Of a DNA stretch of 64,000 nt, positions 21,522-34,800 are shown piece after piece. The stretch comes from Papaver somniferum (taxonomy: Eukaryota > Streptophyta > Magnoliopsida > Ranunculales > Papaveraceae): positions 68,220,256 through 68,284,255 of the forward strand of contig NC_039364.1 of the NCBI RefSeq assembly GCF_003573695.1, in the 5' to 3' direction. Each line of letters opens with the position of its first letter. Within the stretch, counting starts at the first letter, position 1. Below the pieces are notes generated by a model, which was not told the DNA's origin, made no database searches, and worked only from the letters and a program-made list of their open reading frames with translations. The translations under genes and the position numbers were made by a program.

Positions 21522-24500
21522 TGTGGATGGGGGAAAACGATTTGCTGATTTTTACGGAATTGAAAAGTCGACCGTGTGGACACTCCTTGAACCGAGTGAA
21601 ATGTTGAACCTCATACAGATGCACTGCAAGAAGGGAGTGCTTTAAGTTCGAGAGATCAATCTGTAACACCCCATCCTAAACCAAGAACAATGGTCGTTCC
21701 AGAGTCAATTAGGTCTCAAGAGATGATGGGTTGATCTGTAGGAGGGAAGCTGAGAAATTCGTGAGATCAATGGTGATCTGAGATTGTAGGTGTGTTGTGA
21801 ATTCAGCGTGAAAATGCTCTGAATGATTGAATTTTGCTCAATTGAGAGTAATTTCTGTGAGTTCGTGTAGACGAAAGATTGTCTGTATGAACTTTGATGA
21901 GAAATTGCTCATTTTGGCGAATGTTGTTCGATTGTTCGAAAAACCTTTTTTCAATCAGGATTCAGAGACATTTTATAACGCCGGAGTTGAAAACACCATG
22001 ATCCCAAGAAGTGTGACAGTTGCTGGAATCAGAGAGTGGGAAAATGGGGATATCGTGTTAAAACAAATTACTCATCATGCGGAGACTTGGTTAACTTTCC
22101 ACCCACTACTTTGCTGACTCTTCCAACTGATTGCACGACTTGCTCACATTCTCGTCGTGGGTGAACACACATGCCGTAGACCGCCAGACCAAAATCCTAG
22201 TTAATATCCCCCCATATGACACGATTGAAATCTCGTGATTGTGGAGTCAGTTCCTGACTTTATGGGACGATAAGTCCATGTAGCGCTGAGTTGAACATGA
22301 TTAGCAAATGTTTCGAAACTCATGAATTTAATGTGTCTGCTGAGACGAGGTATCATTATAACCTAAGACGAGTAAAATTGTGTTGCTAAATTGTTGAATA
22401 TTGGTAGTTGAACCAATATTCTTTGATTTGAGCAAATATTGCTAGTCTGAGCGAATATTGCTAATTGAATAAATATTGCCGGTTCGAGCGAATATTGCTA
22501 GTTCGAGCAAATATTGTTCTTTTGATGAATTGTTGGTAGTTGGACCAAAGAAAATATTAATTTAAGTTACTGACTGCTGGGTCGAGCAAAATAAATATGA
22601 ATATCAATCATGGAATCAACATAAAATTATCAGAGTGTTCGAATCTGCACAGAATCACGTTTTTGCAGAGCTCTGGATTCAAAACCCTAATTTTACCAAA
22701 ATGATGATTTACTGAAAATCAACACGGGACCGGCTACATGGGATGACGGGTTCACCATATAACGCCCAGATGCTCGAATGAGCAAAAAATACCAAAGTCT
22801 CTTGAGGACCAATTGGTGAAAGAATGATTAAATGCTGGTTTAATCATTTACTGAAATAATGCTCGTGTGAGCAACAAATCATAAAACCTGATGTAGAAAA
22901 TATGAGGGGCCGACCAAGAGGTCATTAGACTGGCTCTTGATGGTCGTGGGACCAGTAGATGGTCGTTTGAGCGAACTTCCAATTGTTTGGAAAGAGTTCG
23001 AACCTAATATGAGCAACTGAGAAAATTAGGTTAAAATCATTAAAACATGCGGGACCAGCTGTTTGCAAGCCTCGGGGTCATCCTTGGTCGGTCAAGGGGA
23101 TGTGCCCGTGTCACCATAGTGTCTGTGCTTCAGTCCTGAGAATTTTGATATTTTCTGATGCACGTTTGAGTAACATTTGGAGAAAATATGCAAAATCCAT
23201 GGTTTTGCTGAAACCGGCAAAAATACATGAGATGATGAAAATAATAAATAAACAAGGAATCACAAGGTCTGGGACCGGCCACGGCTAGGGCATGGTCGTC
23301 CGGCTGACATGCGGTCCCATATGCTTTTCCCAGTTTTATGTGGTTTTATGTATTTTTCTCTGATTTAAGGGAAATTCCATGAAACTGGAGAGTTTGGCGA
23401 AATTAGGGAACTTCCATGAGATGAGAGACAAAAATTAAAATATAAAATAGGGAATGGGAGTGTGGGACTGGCAATGGCCGTGGCATGGCCGGCCGGCCAA
23501 TGGGCGCGGCCCCAAGGCACTCTTCCCAATTTTATGTAATTTTGATGATTTTAGATAATTTTTCATAAAATCAAAGGGATTTGTTGAAAACCAAGATATT
23601 TTGTTGAAATCAGAGAGTTTTCATGAAATCGGGAAACAAAACACCAAATAATAATAAAATAATGGGCACGTGGGACCGGCTAGGGCATGGCCGACCAGCT
23701 AAAGCCCGTTCCCATAAGTTTTCCTAATTTTCCATGATTTTAGAAAAAATACATGAAATTAGGTAATTTTAGGGAAAATTCATAAAATCAAGGAATTTTC
23801 ATAATTTGAGAAGAAATAATAAAATAATGGGACGTGAGGTGTGGGACTGGCCAAGGCATGACCGGCCGGCTGGCGATCCAATGACACCTTTCCCTAATTT
23901 TATTATTTTTGATAAAATCATGTGATTTAGATAAAAAAATACATGAAATTAGGTAATTTTCATGATTTTAGGGAAAATTCATGAAATCTAGGAATTTTCA
24001 TAATTTGAGAGAAATAATAAAATAATGGAGACGTGAGGTGTGGGACCGGCCACGGCCAAGGCATGGCCGGATGGTGCTCGGTCCCGCAACACCTTTCCTT
24101 AATTTTATTATTTTTGATAAAATCATGTGATTTAGATAACTTCTTTGAAATAAAGGAAATTTGCTCGAACGAGAGAATTTTCGTGAGATTAGCGAAAAAT
24201 AATAAAATGTGATAAAATATAAAATTGGGCGCGGGACTGGTCACGGCATGACCGGCCGGCTGATGAGCCTAGTCCCCTGACGCCTTTGCTAATATATTAT
24301 TATTATTTTTCTTCCTATTTTGCATAGGTTTCTCGTTCATTCATATTTTTTGAAATGCTCGTTCGTGCATTGAAAATGCTGGTCTGTGCATTATTTGTTA
24401 AGTACACTTGCACTATTTTTGTCAGGGCTTATTCAATGCTCAGATGCCTGTTTCATTGAATATTTATCACTAACCCGTGGAATTCTGCTGGGAAGAACCA

Positions 24501-25528
24501 TGAATTGAAGTGACGAAATATAACGAAGAATCGTAGAATATTGCTTGATATTCAGACGATGGTTCGTAGAATATTGCTGGATATTCAGACGATTAACTGA
24601 TGGCTCGTAGAATATTACTGGATATTCAAACGAATTAAGACAATTAATTGATGGCTCTATACTAGAAGGGCTTCCTGTGTAGGAGCATTAATTATCTGAG
24701 GGTTGAGTAATATGAACTTGCTGGAGTGTCATATTCCTCTTGCATAGTCGGGGAAAACCTGGTTACATCCCAAAGACGTTGTCGCTCTATACTAGCAGGC
24801 ATGCTGTCTAGGAGCTGCCCAATCTTTCGATTCTATACAATATGAGATGTGTCGTGGCCTCAGCTGAGAGACTACACATCTACATCTTCTCTGAGAAACT
24901 TTCTCCATCAGAGGTGGCATGAGCTTTCATGCATAGAGACATGAGTCTCGATACTCATCCGATTGCCAGATCCGGAGTAATTACTGAAATTGCTCAGTAT
25001 TCATGAGATGTGTTGTGGCCTCAGCTAAAAGGCTACACATCTACATGTACTCTGAGAGACAGCCTTCTCAGTTAGAGATTTATGGCATGAGCTTTCATGC
25101 TTAGAGACATGAGTCTCAATACTCATCTGATTGCCGGATCCAGAGTAATTACTGAAATTGCTCAGTATTCATGAGATGTGTCGTGGCCTCAGCCGGGAGA
25201 CTACACATCTACACCTTCCCTGAGAGACTTTCTCGATCAGAGGTTTTATGGCATGAGATTTCATGCTTTATTGAGAGACATGAGCCTCAATACTCATTCG
25301 ATTGCCGGATCCGGAGTAATTACTGAAATTGCTCAGTGTTCATGAGATGTGACGTGGTCTCAGCTGAGAGACTACACATCCACATATTCTCTGAGAGAAC
25401 TTTCTCAATCATAGGTTTTATGAGCTTTCACGCTTTAATTTGAGACGTGGGTCTCAATACTCATCCGATTGTCGGATCCGCAGTATACTTTTAAAATTTT
25501 ACCCTTTGTCGAAAATCCACCATCTACA
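21522..25528 (-). repeat. B 3' LTR (4007 bp)
   Basis: About 93-97% identical by eye to 31823-35747, which lacks about 70 bp matching roughly 23110-23180. Internal arrays: AATATTG units (22390-22560); six GC-rich units of about 190 bp centred on GGCCGGCC (motifs near 23272, 23464, 23672, 23842, 24041, 24233); four units of about 168 bp beginning GAGATGTGTCGTGGCC (near 24843, 25005, 25176, 25343). Confidence 0.93.
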
Positions 25529-25541
25529 TTAAGTCCCCTGC
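25529..25541 (-). promoter_or_regulatory. Polypurine tract of B
   Basis: On the minus strand GCAGGGGACTTAA directly precedes the LTR start TGTAGATGG, as expected for the plus-strand primer. Confidence 0.7.
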
Positions 25542-28299
25542 TTAGTGAGGAACAGTCATGTTCCTCAGTCAGCATTGAATGGTGATTTTCCAGGTACATA
25601 CAAAAATAAGTAATTGAACTTAGTCATAAGATAAGACATTACCGGATTTTGACTGAATGAGCAAACCATGGTTTAAGCGGAACCCCAGTGGTGTAATAGA
25701 GCATCATCCAGTGAGCATAAATTGGTGTATAACCGCTCATTCGATGGTGGAACCTTGGTCGATTTAGGATTTACGGGTCCGGGACCAAGAAAGGGAATCA
25801 GCGGACGTTCGTTCATTATTTTAAGAAACAAACAAGATAGACCTGTGTCTAATGATAAAATTTTGTCTATGAGCTTCCACGAAAAACTTTTTTTTTTAAA
25901 TACGTGAGATTTCACAAAGAGGAATAAACTCTCATTTCAAAGGTGAATGCTCGTACGAGAGAAAAGTTTTTTTTTAATAGACGTTGCGTCTGTTAGTAAT
26001 AAAATTTTGTTTATGAGCTTTCATGAAAATTTTATCTTCGAGCTTTCAGAAATCTTTGAAAATATACTCTCACTTCAAAGACAGATGCTCGTGCGAGGGA
26101 GAAAAATATATAGACATCTTTTTTCAAATTTACGTGAGTTTCACGTTAAATATTTATATATTTTGTAAAATCATGTTTTGATTTTGATCAACTGTTGAAA
26201 GTAGACAATTATATATGATAAAATAATGTTTGTATGTGAGTTTTCACAATTGTAAAATGGACGTCTGTCCAATTTTTGAAAAACCAGTGAATGTTAAAAT
26301 TCACGTGGGTTGTTCGCGGTTTGATGAAAATCAAGTCATGATTTTGAATAATGAATTTTGCTCGACTTTGCAGGTTTGAAGGAACGAGAAAATTTTCAAA
26401 ATTTTGACGTTATAATCACTGCAACTAGTGAAATTGTAAATAGGTAAGAGTTGGATTGTTACCGTTTCAGCGCGTGCTTGTTGTTGGTATATCCATGACT
26501 CCATGTATTTCGCCTCGGATAGTGGTGACTTCTGGTTACAACCACCCTTCTGGATCTTGCGGCGAACACTCTAGAAATATCAAGTCAAACATGAAGACGT
26601 TTGCAGATGTTCATCCTGGGATGAATCAACCTTTCAGAAACGCTGGAAAGCTGGTACTTTGTATGTCTCTAGATCATCTGTGAGTCGTCCCTTATCAGCA
26701 TAAGCACCGCCGACTTCAGCAAATGAGACTATCGGCTAAAGATGAAATTCGGCTTTGTGTTGATGGTGTAGCTCCTGATTCAGATGTGGATGAACGAAGA
26801 ATTTCGCCATAATTCATCATCGGAAAATTTAGAAATTAGGTCTTCATTGAAATTGTTGTAGAATCTTCGTTCGATGTTGGATTTTTGCGGTCTACCCATG
26901 TATACTCATGCCCAGGAAATTTTCAAACTTTTACAAAGAAGCTTTTTGGGTTCCGAGCATGTTTAGGATCCGAAATCGACGAAACAGTAAACTTCCAGGA
27001 GACCTTAAGAAAATTTTCAGCTGGCATGTGGTCCAATGTTTTGGCCACAACTCTTCGCTCCTTTCTTCAATTTCTGTGAATTTTGGATATGTTGAAGAGG
27101 ACATCCATACGAAGAGAATGGTGTAGACCCATTTACAAATTCTTCACCAATTTCTCCCAGCTCGTCGGTTTGTACAGGGCAGTGTAAAATCATCTCAGAC
27201 GAGCTTGTTGTAAAACATTCATGTTGTGTCTTTAGACCATTAGCTTGTGTCTTGAACGGTTGGTGAAGGATTTTAATGTCATTGATTCCTTTGAGATAAT
27301 GACCCTTTGATTGATACATGATCATGGTGCTTGCAGCGCCATCTTGCTTCTGTCAGTCGTAGAACATCACTTCTGAAACCCTGGTCACGAGACTGTAGCT
27401 GAGGTTACTCTCGAGACGAGATGATGTAATGACCATGGTTTCATGTCCCGGTGGTATAATTGCTTTTATGATGAATGATTAGCACATGAGAGTCTGGTGT
27501 CACGAGTCTTGGACTGTAAAACTGATCGTCATGATCAGTGGATCGTCAGTCCCCAGTATTTTGTTAAATCTCTCCTTTTCGTTTCCTCTTCTTCTGGCAA
27601 GACTTGGATAGAGGACCCAGGTAGAAAAATTGATGTAAAGACCCGGGTGTTCGAAGTTGGAGGTACCTTGATGAAGGACTTAGCGAAAAGACCTGGTGGA
27701 CACCGATCGAATGTGGAAGTTATGAATCCCGTCTAAGAATTGCTGCTTGCATGTTGTATGCTCTGGAAGCTGTAGGAACCTCATACGACGTCGGAAGTTG
27801 ATGATTGACCCCAACTTTTGAATCTAAGACACTGAGTTATCTAATGAGACAAGAATCACTCAATTTGGAGTTGTAGAGGTCATCCAACGAAGTGTGCACA
27901 TTTGTAATTTGTAATCCCGTATAAATTTTTTCATATTTCGTAGACCTGACGGTAAGGGCCATATCTTTCAGCTCGTATGTCCGATTGATGCGCCCTTTTG
28001 ATATGTTGTAGAAGAGACATAGACGAACATCTTTCGTTGAGGAAACATTGTCTCATTCCTCACACATTGGTACTTTTTTGCAAACCCATGGCCTGGAGTG
28101 TGTTGTATCTCATTTGTAGAGGTGATGAGAACATCTTGTAGAAGACTTTGGATTATGCCCACCAGTCGTGCCGGCTTTGGGAAGACTTTCATGTGAGCAT
28201 GTTATCAGGTCTGAACATTTTTATATGAATCATTGGTTCTTAGAGAAGTCCGCTTCATGTGTAACGCTTCATAGAATGATTAGTTGATGAAGCCCTGAG
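25542..28299. other. B internal region between 3' LTR and antisense-gene remnant
   Basis: No intact gene. 25840-26450 is colinear with A from about 5386. 26820-27230 is the conserved block also found in A's PMD intron. The PMD core itself is missing. 27240-28260 holds nothing I recognise. Confidence 0.6.
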
Positions 28300-28775
28300 G
28301 ATGTTGCTCCTGAGACCGTTGTTGGTGCTGAAACTATGAATGGTTACGCTCCAGAGATCCTTGTCGATGCTGAGATTATGGATGGTGTTCCTCAAGAGAT
28401 TATTGTTAATGCTGATACCATGGTTGAAGTTGCTCCAAAGACCGAAAAGGCTAGTATCTTTGCTCCTCCATCTAGTGAGCCTTTTACATTCACGAATCAG
28501 TTGATGAGTTGAGCGTCCCTAAGATGAAGATGTACTGAGAGTTCAACTTGAATTCTCCTGAAACATAACTCAGATTGCCCAGGGTATGTTGAAGGAGTTA
28601 GTTCCATTCATGTATGAATGATGTTACATCTGCTTCAGAAGTATTATCATGGGATAATAAAGACTTATCGATCGTAGTTTACTTTGATCGTGCTGGTGTT
28701 GAATGTATCATCATTGAGATATTTGTGATGAAGCTGTACTCTTTGATTGGGAGTACAATTTGATGGCTCCATAGA
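28300..28775 (+). pseudogene. Remnant of B's antisense PMD-type gene
   Basis: A short open stretch (about 28300-28512) encodes imperfect repeats of the type APEILVDAEIM. It corresponds to A's exon at 9010-9240 (EEIVPSIEETAPTIVEAA). Farther on, TACTCTTTGATTGGGAGTAC at 28738 matches A's C-terminal exon near 9500 (VLFDWDYNL). The central PMD sequence is gone, so only the C-terminal end survives. Confidence 0.6.
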
Positions 28776-28829
28776 TGCTTGAGCGTTGAGGCATATATTC
28801 CTTAAGCATCGAATGTCTTAGGGGTTTGA

Positions 28830-31765
28830 TCATCTCGGCCCTGGAGTATCTTCTGTTGATTCAGCATCCCTTTCGTTGCAGTAGTGGGATTCGACACTTG
28901 TGCAGACATCAGAGCTTTCTGATTTTGTGGAACACATGGACTTGCAGGAGAAACACCCAAAGATTTCTTTTCCATGCTTGGACGTCACTAATGAATGTTT
29001 CAGTGCTTGATCCGGAGAAACGTTAGATTCAACCACTTGGTAAAATACTAATGCGGTGAAGCTACCATTCATAACGTCTTGTAGAATTTCTATCATAATT
29101 AAGTCCCCATGCTAGGATAACATGTGCGTAAATAAATGACATAGACATAGAATGAGACTTGCCTGAGTGTGGAACCTCTTGATGAATGTCTATGCATCTT
29201 TTGCAGGTTCTTGCTTCAAACTCGTCAAAGTTTAAAATTCCTCAAAGTACTCTGATGATGGAATGTTCGTCAAATCTTCTGGATTAGAACTTTCTTCGTT
29301 GGAGAGATGTGTAACCAAAGGCTCTTTGTAAGTACCCATCTTTTCAGCGTGGATCCACGCTTGTCTGAAGGACATGTCATATCCTGGATCTTCCTGATTA
29401 TGTGAAACTTGGTTTCTGTCCAGGTTGAACTCATGTTCACTTTGATAGTGATGTAGCCATAAGTATTTCCGAGCGCTCCTTCAAGGTCTCTGATTGAGAT
29501 GGGAGCATGAGTAACTTATTGTCAAGTGATTCCTGTGGATCTGATGATTTTCAGTGGAATGTTGTTGATGACGGTGTCAGCATCGATCAACGTTCTTCCA
29601 AATTCGTTTCTTCTGAGATTGACTGTGGTAAGCAGTCCCCAGTCGTACATCTCTTGATCTGTGGATGGAGGCTCAAGAAGTATTTTTCGGAATGGACTTC
29701 TTGACACGATGTGGTTCAATACTGTGAACCAATGTAGTTAATATCGGATATCGGTTCATCTCGGCCGGGACCGATACACTGGTACAATTTTATATCGGGG
29801 ATATTATCGTTGAAATATCGGTTCTAGATTTAGAGACTATAATTTTATATTAAACATTTCTCCACACATTTTCGGATAAGATATAATAGATAACATCAAT
29901 TTTATCAAAAAAACAAAAGAGTAACTTTAGTAGACTTGCTTCGAGAGCTACATGCACCTCTACTACCACCTGGAAGACTTTCTTCGCGAAAATTACCCTT
30001 AAACTTTATAGAAAACGACCAATACCGTCTCATATCAGGAAATGTAGGAAAATTTCGTATCGACCGAAACGGCCGATATTCGACCGATACGGCCGATATT
30101 ATTGGGCGAATATCGTATCCCCGATATCCTTCTTATCGTATCGTTCTGGGCCGATATCCGAAATATCCCCGATATATCGGCCGATACGGCCGATATTGAC
30201 TACACTGCTGTGAACATGTCTCCCCTTTGTTCCTTCGAAAGATAACGCAATTCACTTTCGACCAAGGATTGAACTGCCTCTTTGATAGGTTGTTCAGAGA
30301 GTGTAAAGGTTCTGACTGGGAGAGGATTCTTGTGTACTCCTTCAGTCCCCAGTTGAAGCTATTGTGGATCAACCTTTTCCTTGAAAATGTGCTTCAAAAC
30401 TCCACATTCGCTTGTGGGATGATTGACGAACCTGTGGAAGTCACCGCTTCAATGAAAAAAAGGAAAGTCAGGTGCTTCTTGATCATGAACTCTTGTGCGT
30501 TGGTCAGAGGCTTGTGCATCTTGCTTATCCTTCCTTTGTGCTTTTGAAAGAGCTGAAGTATGCTTGCGCGGCGGTTTGGATTTCCGTTTGCTCCCTTTTT
30601 CAATAGTGTTTGTGGAAGGATGGAGGTTTTACTGCTTCTTGATCAAACGTCTACTACATCGAGTGTCTCGCGGTTCTTCAGCCTTTGTAGCTTTTGTTCT
30701 TTCCAGAAAAGCGGGCGCAGTAGTTTCCGATCTCTTCTCCGCTTCATGAAGCTCTGAGAAGGTCTGGAAACAAAGATTTTCCAATAGATCCCTTTAGACC
30801 GGGATCATGTCGTTGATACACAAGTCTACCAGTTGTTGTTCCGTGACGTTTAGATCATGACAGTCCAGGGCCTGGACTCTGAATATTTTCACGTAGTCAT
30901 TGGGATGTTCATTGTTCCTCTGAAACATTCTTCCAAGATCAGAGAGAGTAATTTTCTCTGACGCAAAGAAGTACTTTCTGTAGAAGGCATTAATCATTTC
31001 TCCCCAATTGTTGATAGTTCCTGGTGCGATGTTGTTGTACCAGGTGTATGCCCTGCCTTTCAAGGATTTTGAAAATTCTTTGAGGCGAACAACATGGTTA
31101 TGTTCGTGTTCACCCAAGGCTTCCAGGAACCGAGAAACATGTTCCCGAGCATTGCATGTTCCGTCATACAAAGTGAAGGTTGGAGAGGTATAACCTTTTG
31201 GAAGAGGAATCCTTTGCATAGCATAAGGGTACGGAGGCTGGTGACGATGGACATGTGATGTCTTGTCTTTTCCATGGTTCTCTAGAAGGCGCTCCACGTC
31301 TTCCCGATTAATGAAATTTGATGGTTCCTTTGCTGATGAATCTGCAGCTTTGCTAGTTTCATCATCATCCACTGTATGGATTAGGATTACTTCAGGATCA
31401 GCAACATCTGATGATTTCTCCTTCTCTTTTCCCTTTTCTTGAGTCTTCTATGTCATCTTATCAGTAAGAGTTTTGAGATAATTACACAGCTCCTTCTGTG
31501 TAGCAGCCATGTCCGTCTGATTCTTTGCGAGAGTCTCCTGCACTTTGATAAGATCAGCAATGGTATGTGGTGGATTTCCTCTGACTTCTTCAGGGTGTCG
31601 ACCGAACAGGGGATGACCTTCATAGTGAGGAGGAGTAATGTCACCATCGTCAGTGTTGGAGGCCGGAATCGTTTCCGGGATATTCTGATTGCCATTGTTG
31701 TTGTTGCTAGTACTAGCGTTGTTTGTGTTGGAACCTGTAACTAACCCAGACCTAAGACCAGCCAT
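28830..31765 (-). pseudogene. gag-protease of element B, decayed and interrupted
   Basis: Right to left: N-terminal gag 31765-31448 (MAGLRSGLVTGSNT, Asn/Ser-rich), gag core 31372-30794 (GYTSPTFTLYDGTCNAREHV, AYTWYNNIAPGTINNWGEM, EHPNDYVKIFRVQALD), then decayed linker. The retropepsin remnant 29719-29522 has its active site degraded to DADTVINN. The second gag-like stretch seen in A survives as IKRFHTQAS near 29170, and its C-terminal part lies at 29096-28830. A frame change separates the first two pieces. A hAT MITE sits at 29730-30207 between linker and protease. Confidence 0.8.
29730..30207. mobile_element. Non-autonomous hAT-type MITE (478 bp)
   Basis: Flanked by the perfect 8-bp duplication CTGTGAAC (29722-29729, 30208-30215), the size typical of hAT. 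Terminal inverted repeats read CAATGTAGTTAATATCGG on the left and CAGTGTAGTCAATATCGG on the right (reversed). Both ends carry many subterminal TATCGG/CCGATA motifs, the usual binding sites of hAT transposases. No coding capacity. Removing it restores colinearity with A's gag-protease near 11175. Confidence 0.9.
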
Positions 31766-31802
31766 CTTGTGAAATCGTGAGATTGCAACTGAGAGATTGA
31801 TC

Positions 31803-31819
31803 TCCCACTATGGTCTCCA
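31803..31819 (-). promoter_or_regulatory. Putative primer-binding site of B
   Basis: On the minus strand TGGAGACCATAGTGGGA begins three bases inside the 5' LTR end. Position and TGG start fit; the tRNA is not assigned. Confidence 0.6.
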
Positions 31820-31822
31820 ATC

Positions 31823-34800
31823 TGTGGATGGGGAAAAACGATTTGCTAGTTTTTACGGAATTGAAAAGTCGAGCGTGTGGAGACTCCTTGAACCGATCGA
31901 AATGTTGAACCTCACACAGATGCACTGCAAGAAGGGAGTGCTTTAAGTTCGAGAGATCAATCTGTAAGACCCCGACCTAAACCAAGAACAATGGTCGTTC
32001 CAGAGTCAATTCGGTCACAAGAGTGGATGGGTTGATCTGTAGGAGGGAAGCTGAGAAATGCGTAAGATCAATGGATCTGAGATTGTAGGTGTGTCATGAA
32101 TTCAGCGTGAAAATGCTCTGAATGATTGAATTTTTCTCAATTGAGATTAATTTCTGTGAGTTCGTGTAGACGAAAGATTGTCTGTATGAACTTTGATGAG
32201 AAATTGCTCGTTTTAGCGAATGTTGGTCGATTGTTCGAAAAACCTCCTTTTTTCAATCAGGATTCAGAGACATTTTATAATGCCGGAGTTGAAAACACCA
32301 TGATCCCATGAAGTGTGACAGTTGCTGGAATCAGAGAGTGGGAAATGGGGAAATCGTGTTAAAACCAATTAATCATCGTGCGGAGACTTGGTTAACTTTC
32401 CACCCACTACTTTGCTGACTCTTCCAACTGATTGCACGACTTGCTCAGATTCTCGTCGTGGGTGAACACACGTGTCGTAGACCCCCATGTGATACGATTG
32501 AAATCTCGTGATTGTGGAGTCCGTTGCTGACTTTATGGGACGATGAGTCCATGTAGCGCTGAGTTGAACATGATTAGGAAATATTTTGAAACTCAAGAAT
32601 TTAATGTGTCTGCTGAGACGAGGTATCATTATAGCCTAAGACGAGCAAAACTGTGTTGCTAAATTGTTGAATATTGGTAGTTGAACCAATATTCTTTGAT
32701 TTGAGCAAATATTGCTAGTCTGAGCGAATATTGCTAATTGAATAAATATTGCCGGTTCGAGCGAATATTGCTAGTTCGAGCAAATATTGTTCTTTTGATG
32801 AATTGTTGGTAGTTGGACCAAATAAAATATTAATTTAAGTTACTGACTGCTGGGTCGAGCAAAATAAATATGAATATCAATCATGGAATCAACATAAAAT
32901 TATCAGAGTGTTCGAATCTGCACAGAATCACGTTTTTGCAGAGCTCTGGATTCAAAACCCTAATTTTACCGAAATGATGATTTGTCGCAAATCAAAATGG
33001 GACCGGCTACATGGGATGACGGGTTCACCATATAACGCCCAGATGCTCGAATGAGCAAAAAATATCAAAGTCTCTTGAGGACCAGTTGGTGAAAGAATGA
33101 TTAAATGCTTGTTTAATCATTTACTAAAATAATGCTTGTGTGAGCAACAAATCATAAAACCTGATGTAGAAAATATGAGGGGCCGACCAAGAGGTCATGA
33201 GAACGGCTCTTGATGGTCGTAGGACCAGTAGATGGTCGTTTTAGCGAACTTCCAATTGTTTGGAAAGAGTTCGAACCTAATATGAGCAACTGAGCAAATT
33301 AGGTTAAAATCATTAAAACATGCGGGACCAGCTGTTTGCAAGCCTCAGGGTCACCCTTGGTCGGTCAAGGGGATGTGCCCGTGCAACATTTGGAGAAAAT
33401 ATGCAAAATCCATGGTTTTGCTTAAACCGGCAAAAATACATGAGATGATGAAAATAATAAATAAACAAGGAATCACAAGGTCTGGGACCGACCACGGCTA
33501 GGGCATGTCCGGCCGGCTGACATGCGGTCCCACATGCTTTTCCCAGTTTTATGTGGTTTTATGTATTTTTCTCTGATTTAAGGGAAATTCCATGAAACTG
33601 GAGAGTTTGGCGAAATTAGTGAACTTCCATGAGATGAGAGACATAAATTAAAATATAAAATAGGGAATGGGAGTGTGGGACCGTCAATGGCCGTGGCATG
33701 GCCAGCCGGCCAATGGGCGCGGCCCCAAGGCACTCTTCCCAATTTTATGTAATTTTGATGATTTTAGATAATTTTTCATAAAATCAAAGGGATTTGTTGA
33801 AAACCAAGATATTTTGTTGAAATCAGAGAGTTTTCATGAAATCGGGAAACAAAACACCAAATAATAATAAAATAATGGGCGTGTGGGACCGGCTAGGGCA
33901 TGGCCGGCCGGCTAGAGCCCGGTCCCATAAGTTTTCCTAATTTTCCATGATTTTAGAGAAAATACATGAAATTAGGTAATTTTAGGGAAAATTCATAAAA
34001 TCAAGGAATTTTCATAATTTGAGAAGAAATAATAAAATAATGGGATGTGAGGTGTGAGGTGTGGGACCGGCCACGGCCAAGGCATGACCGGCCGGCTGGC
34101 GGTCCCATGACACCTTTCCCTAATTTTATTATTTTTGATAAAATCATGTGATTTAGATAAAAATACATGAAATTAGGTAATTTTCATGATTTTAGGGAAA
34201 ATTCATGAAATCTAGGAATTTTCATAATTCGAGAGAAATAATAAAATAATGGAGACATGAGGTGAGGGACAGGCCACGACCAAGGGGCTGGTGCTCGGTC
34301 CCGCGATACCTTTCCTTAATTTTATTATTTTTGATGAAATCATGTGATTTAGATAACTTCTTTGAAATAAAGGAAATTTGCTCGAACGAGAGAATTTTCA
34401 TGAGATTAGCGAAAAATAATAAAATGTGATAAAATATAAAATTGGGCCCGGGACTGGTCACGGCATGACCGGTTGGCTGATGAGCCCAGTCCCCTGGCGC
34501 CTTTGCTAATATATTATTATTATTATTTTTCTTCCTATTTTGCATAGGTTCCTCATTCATTCATATTTTTGAAGTGCTCGTTCGTGCATTCAAAATGCTA
34601 GTCTGTGCATTATTTGTTAAGTATACTTGCACCATTTTTGTCGGGGCTTATTCAATGCTCAGATGCCTGTTTCATTGAATATTTATCACTAACCCGTGGA
34701 ATTCTGCTGGGAAGAACCATGAATTGAAGTGACGAAATATAACGAAGAATCGTAGAATATTGCTGGATATTCTGACGATGGTTCATAAAATATTGTTGGA

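Noticed and set aside
24840..25500. 168-bp repeats as a possible satellite or rRNA spacer
   Set aside because: They lie within both LTRs of B at the same place, so they are part of the element.
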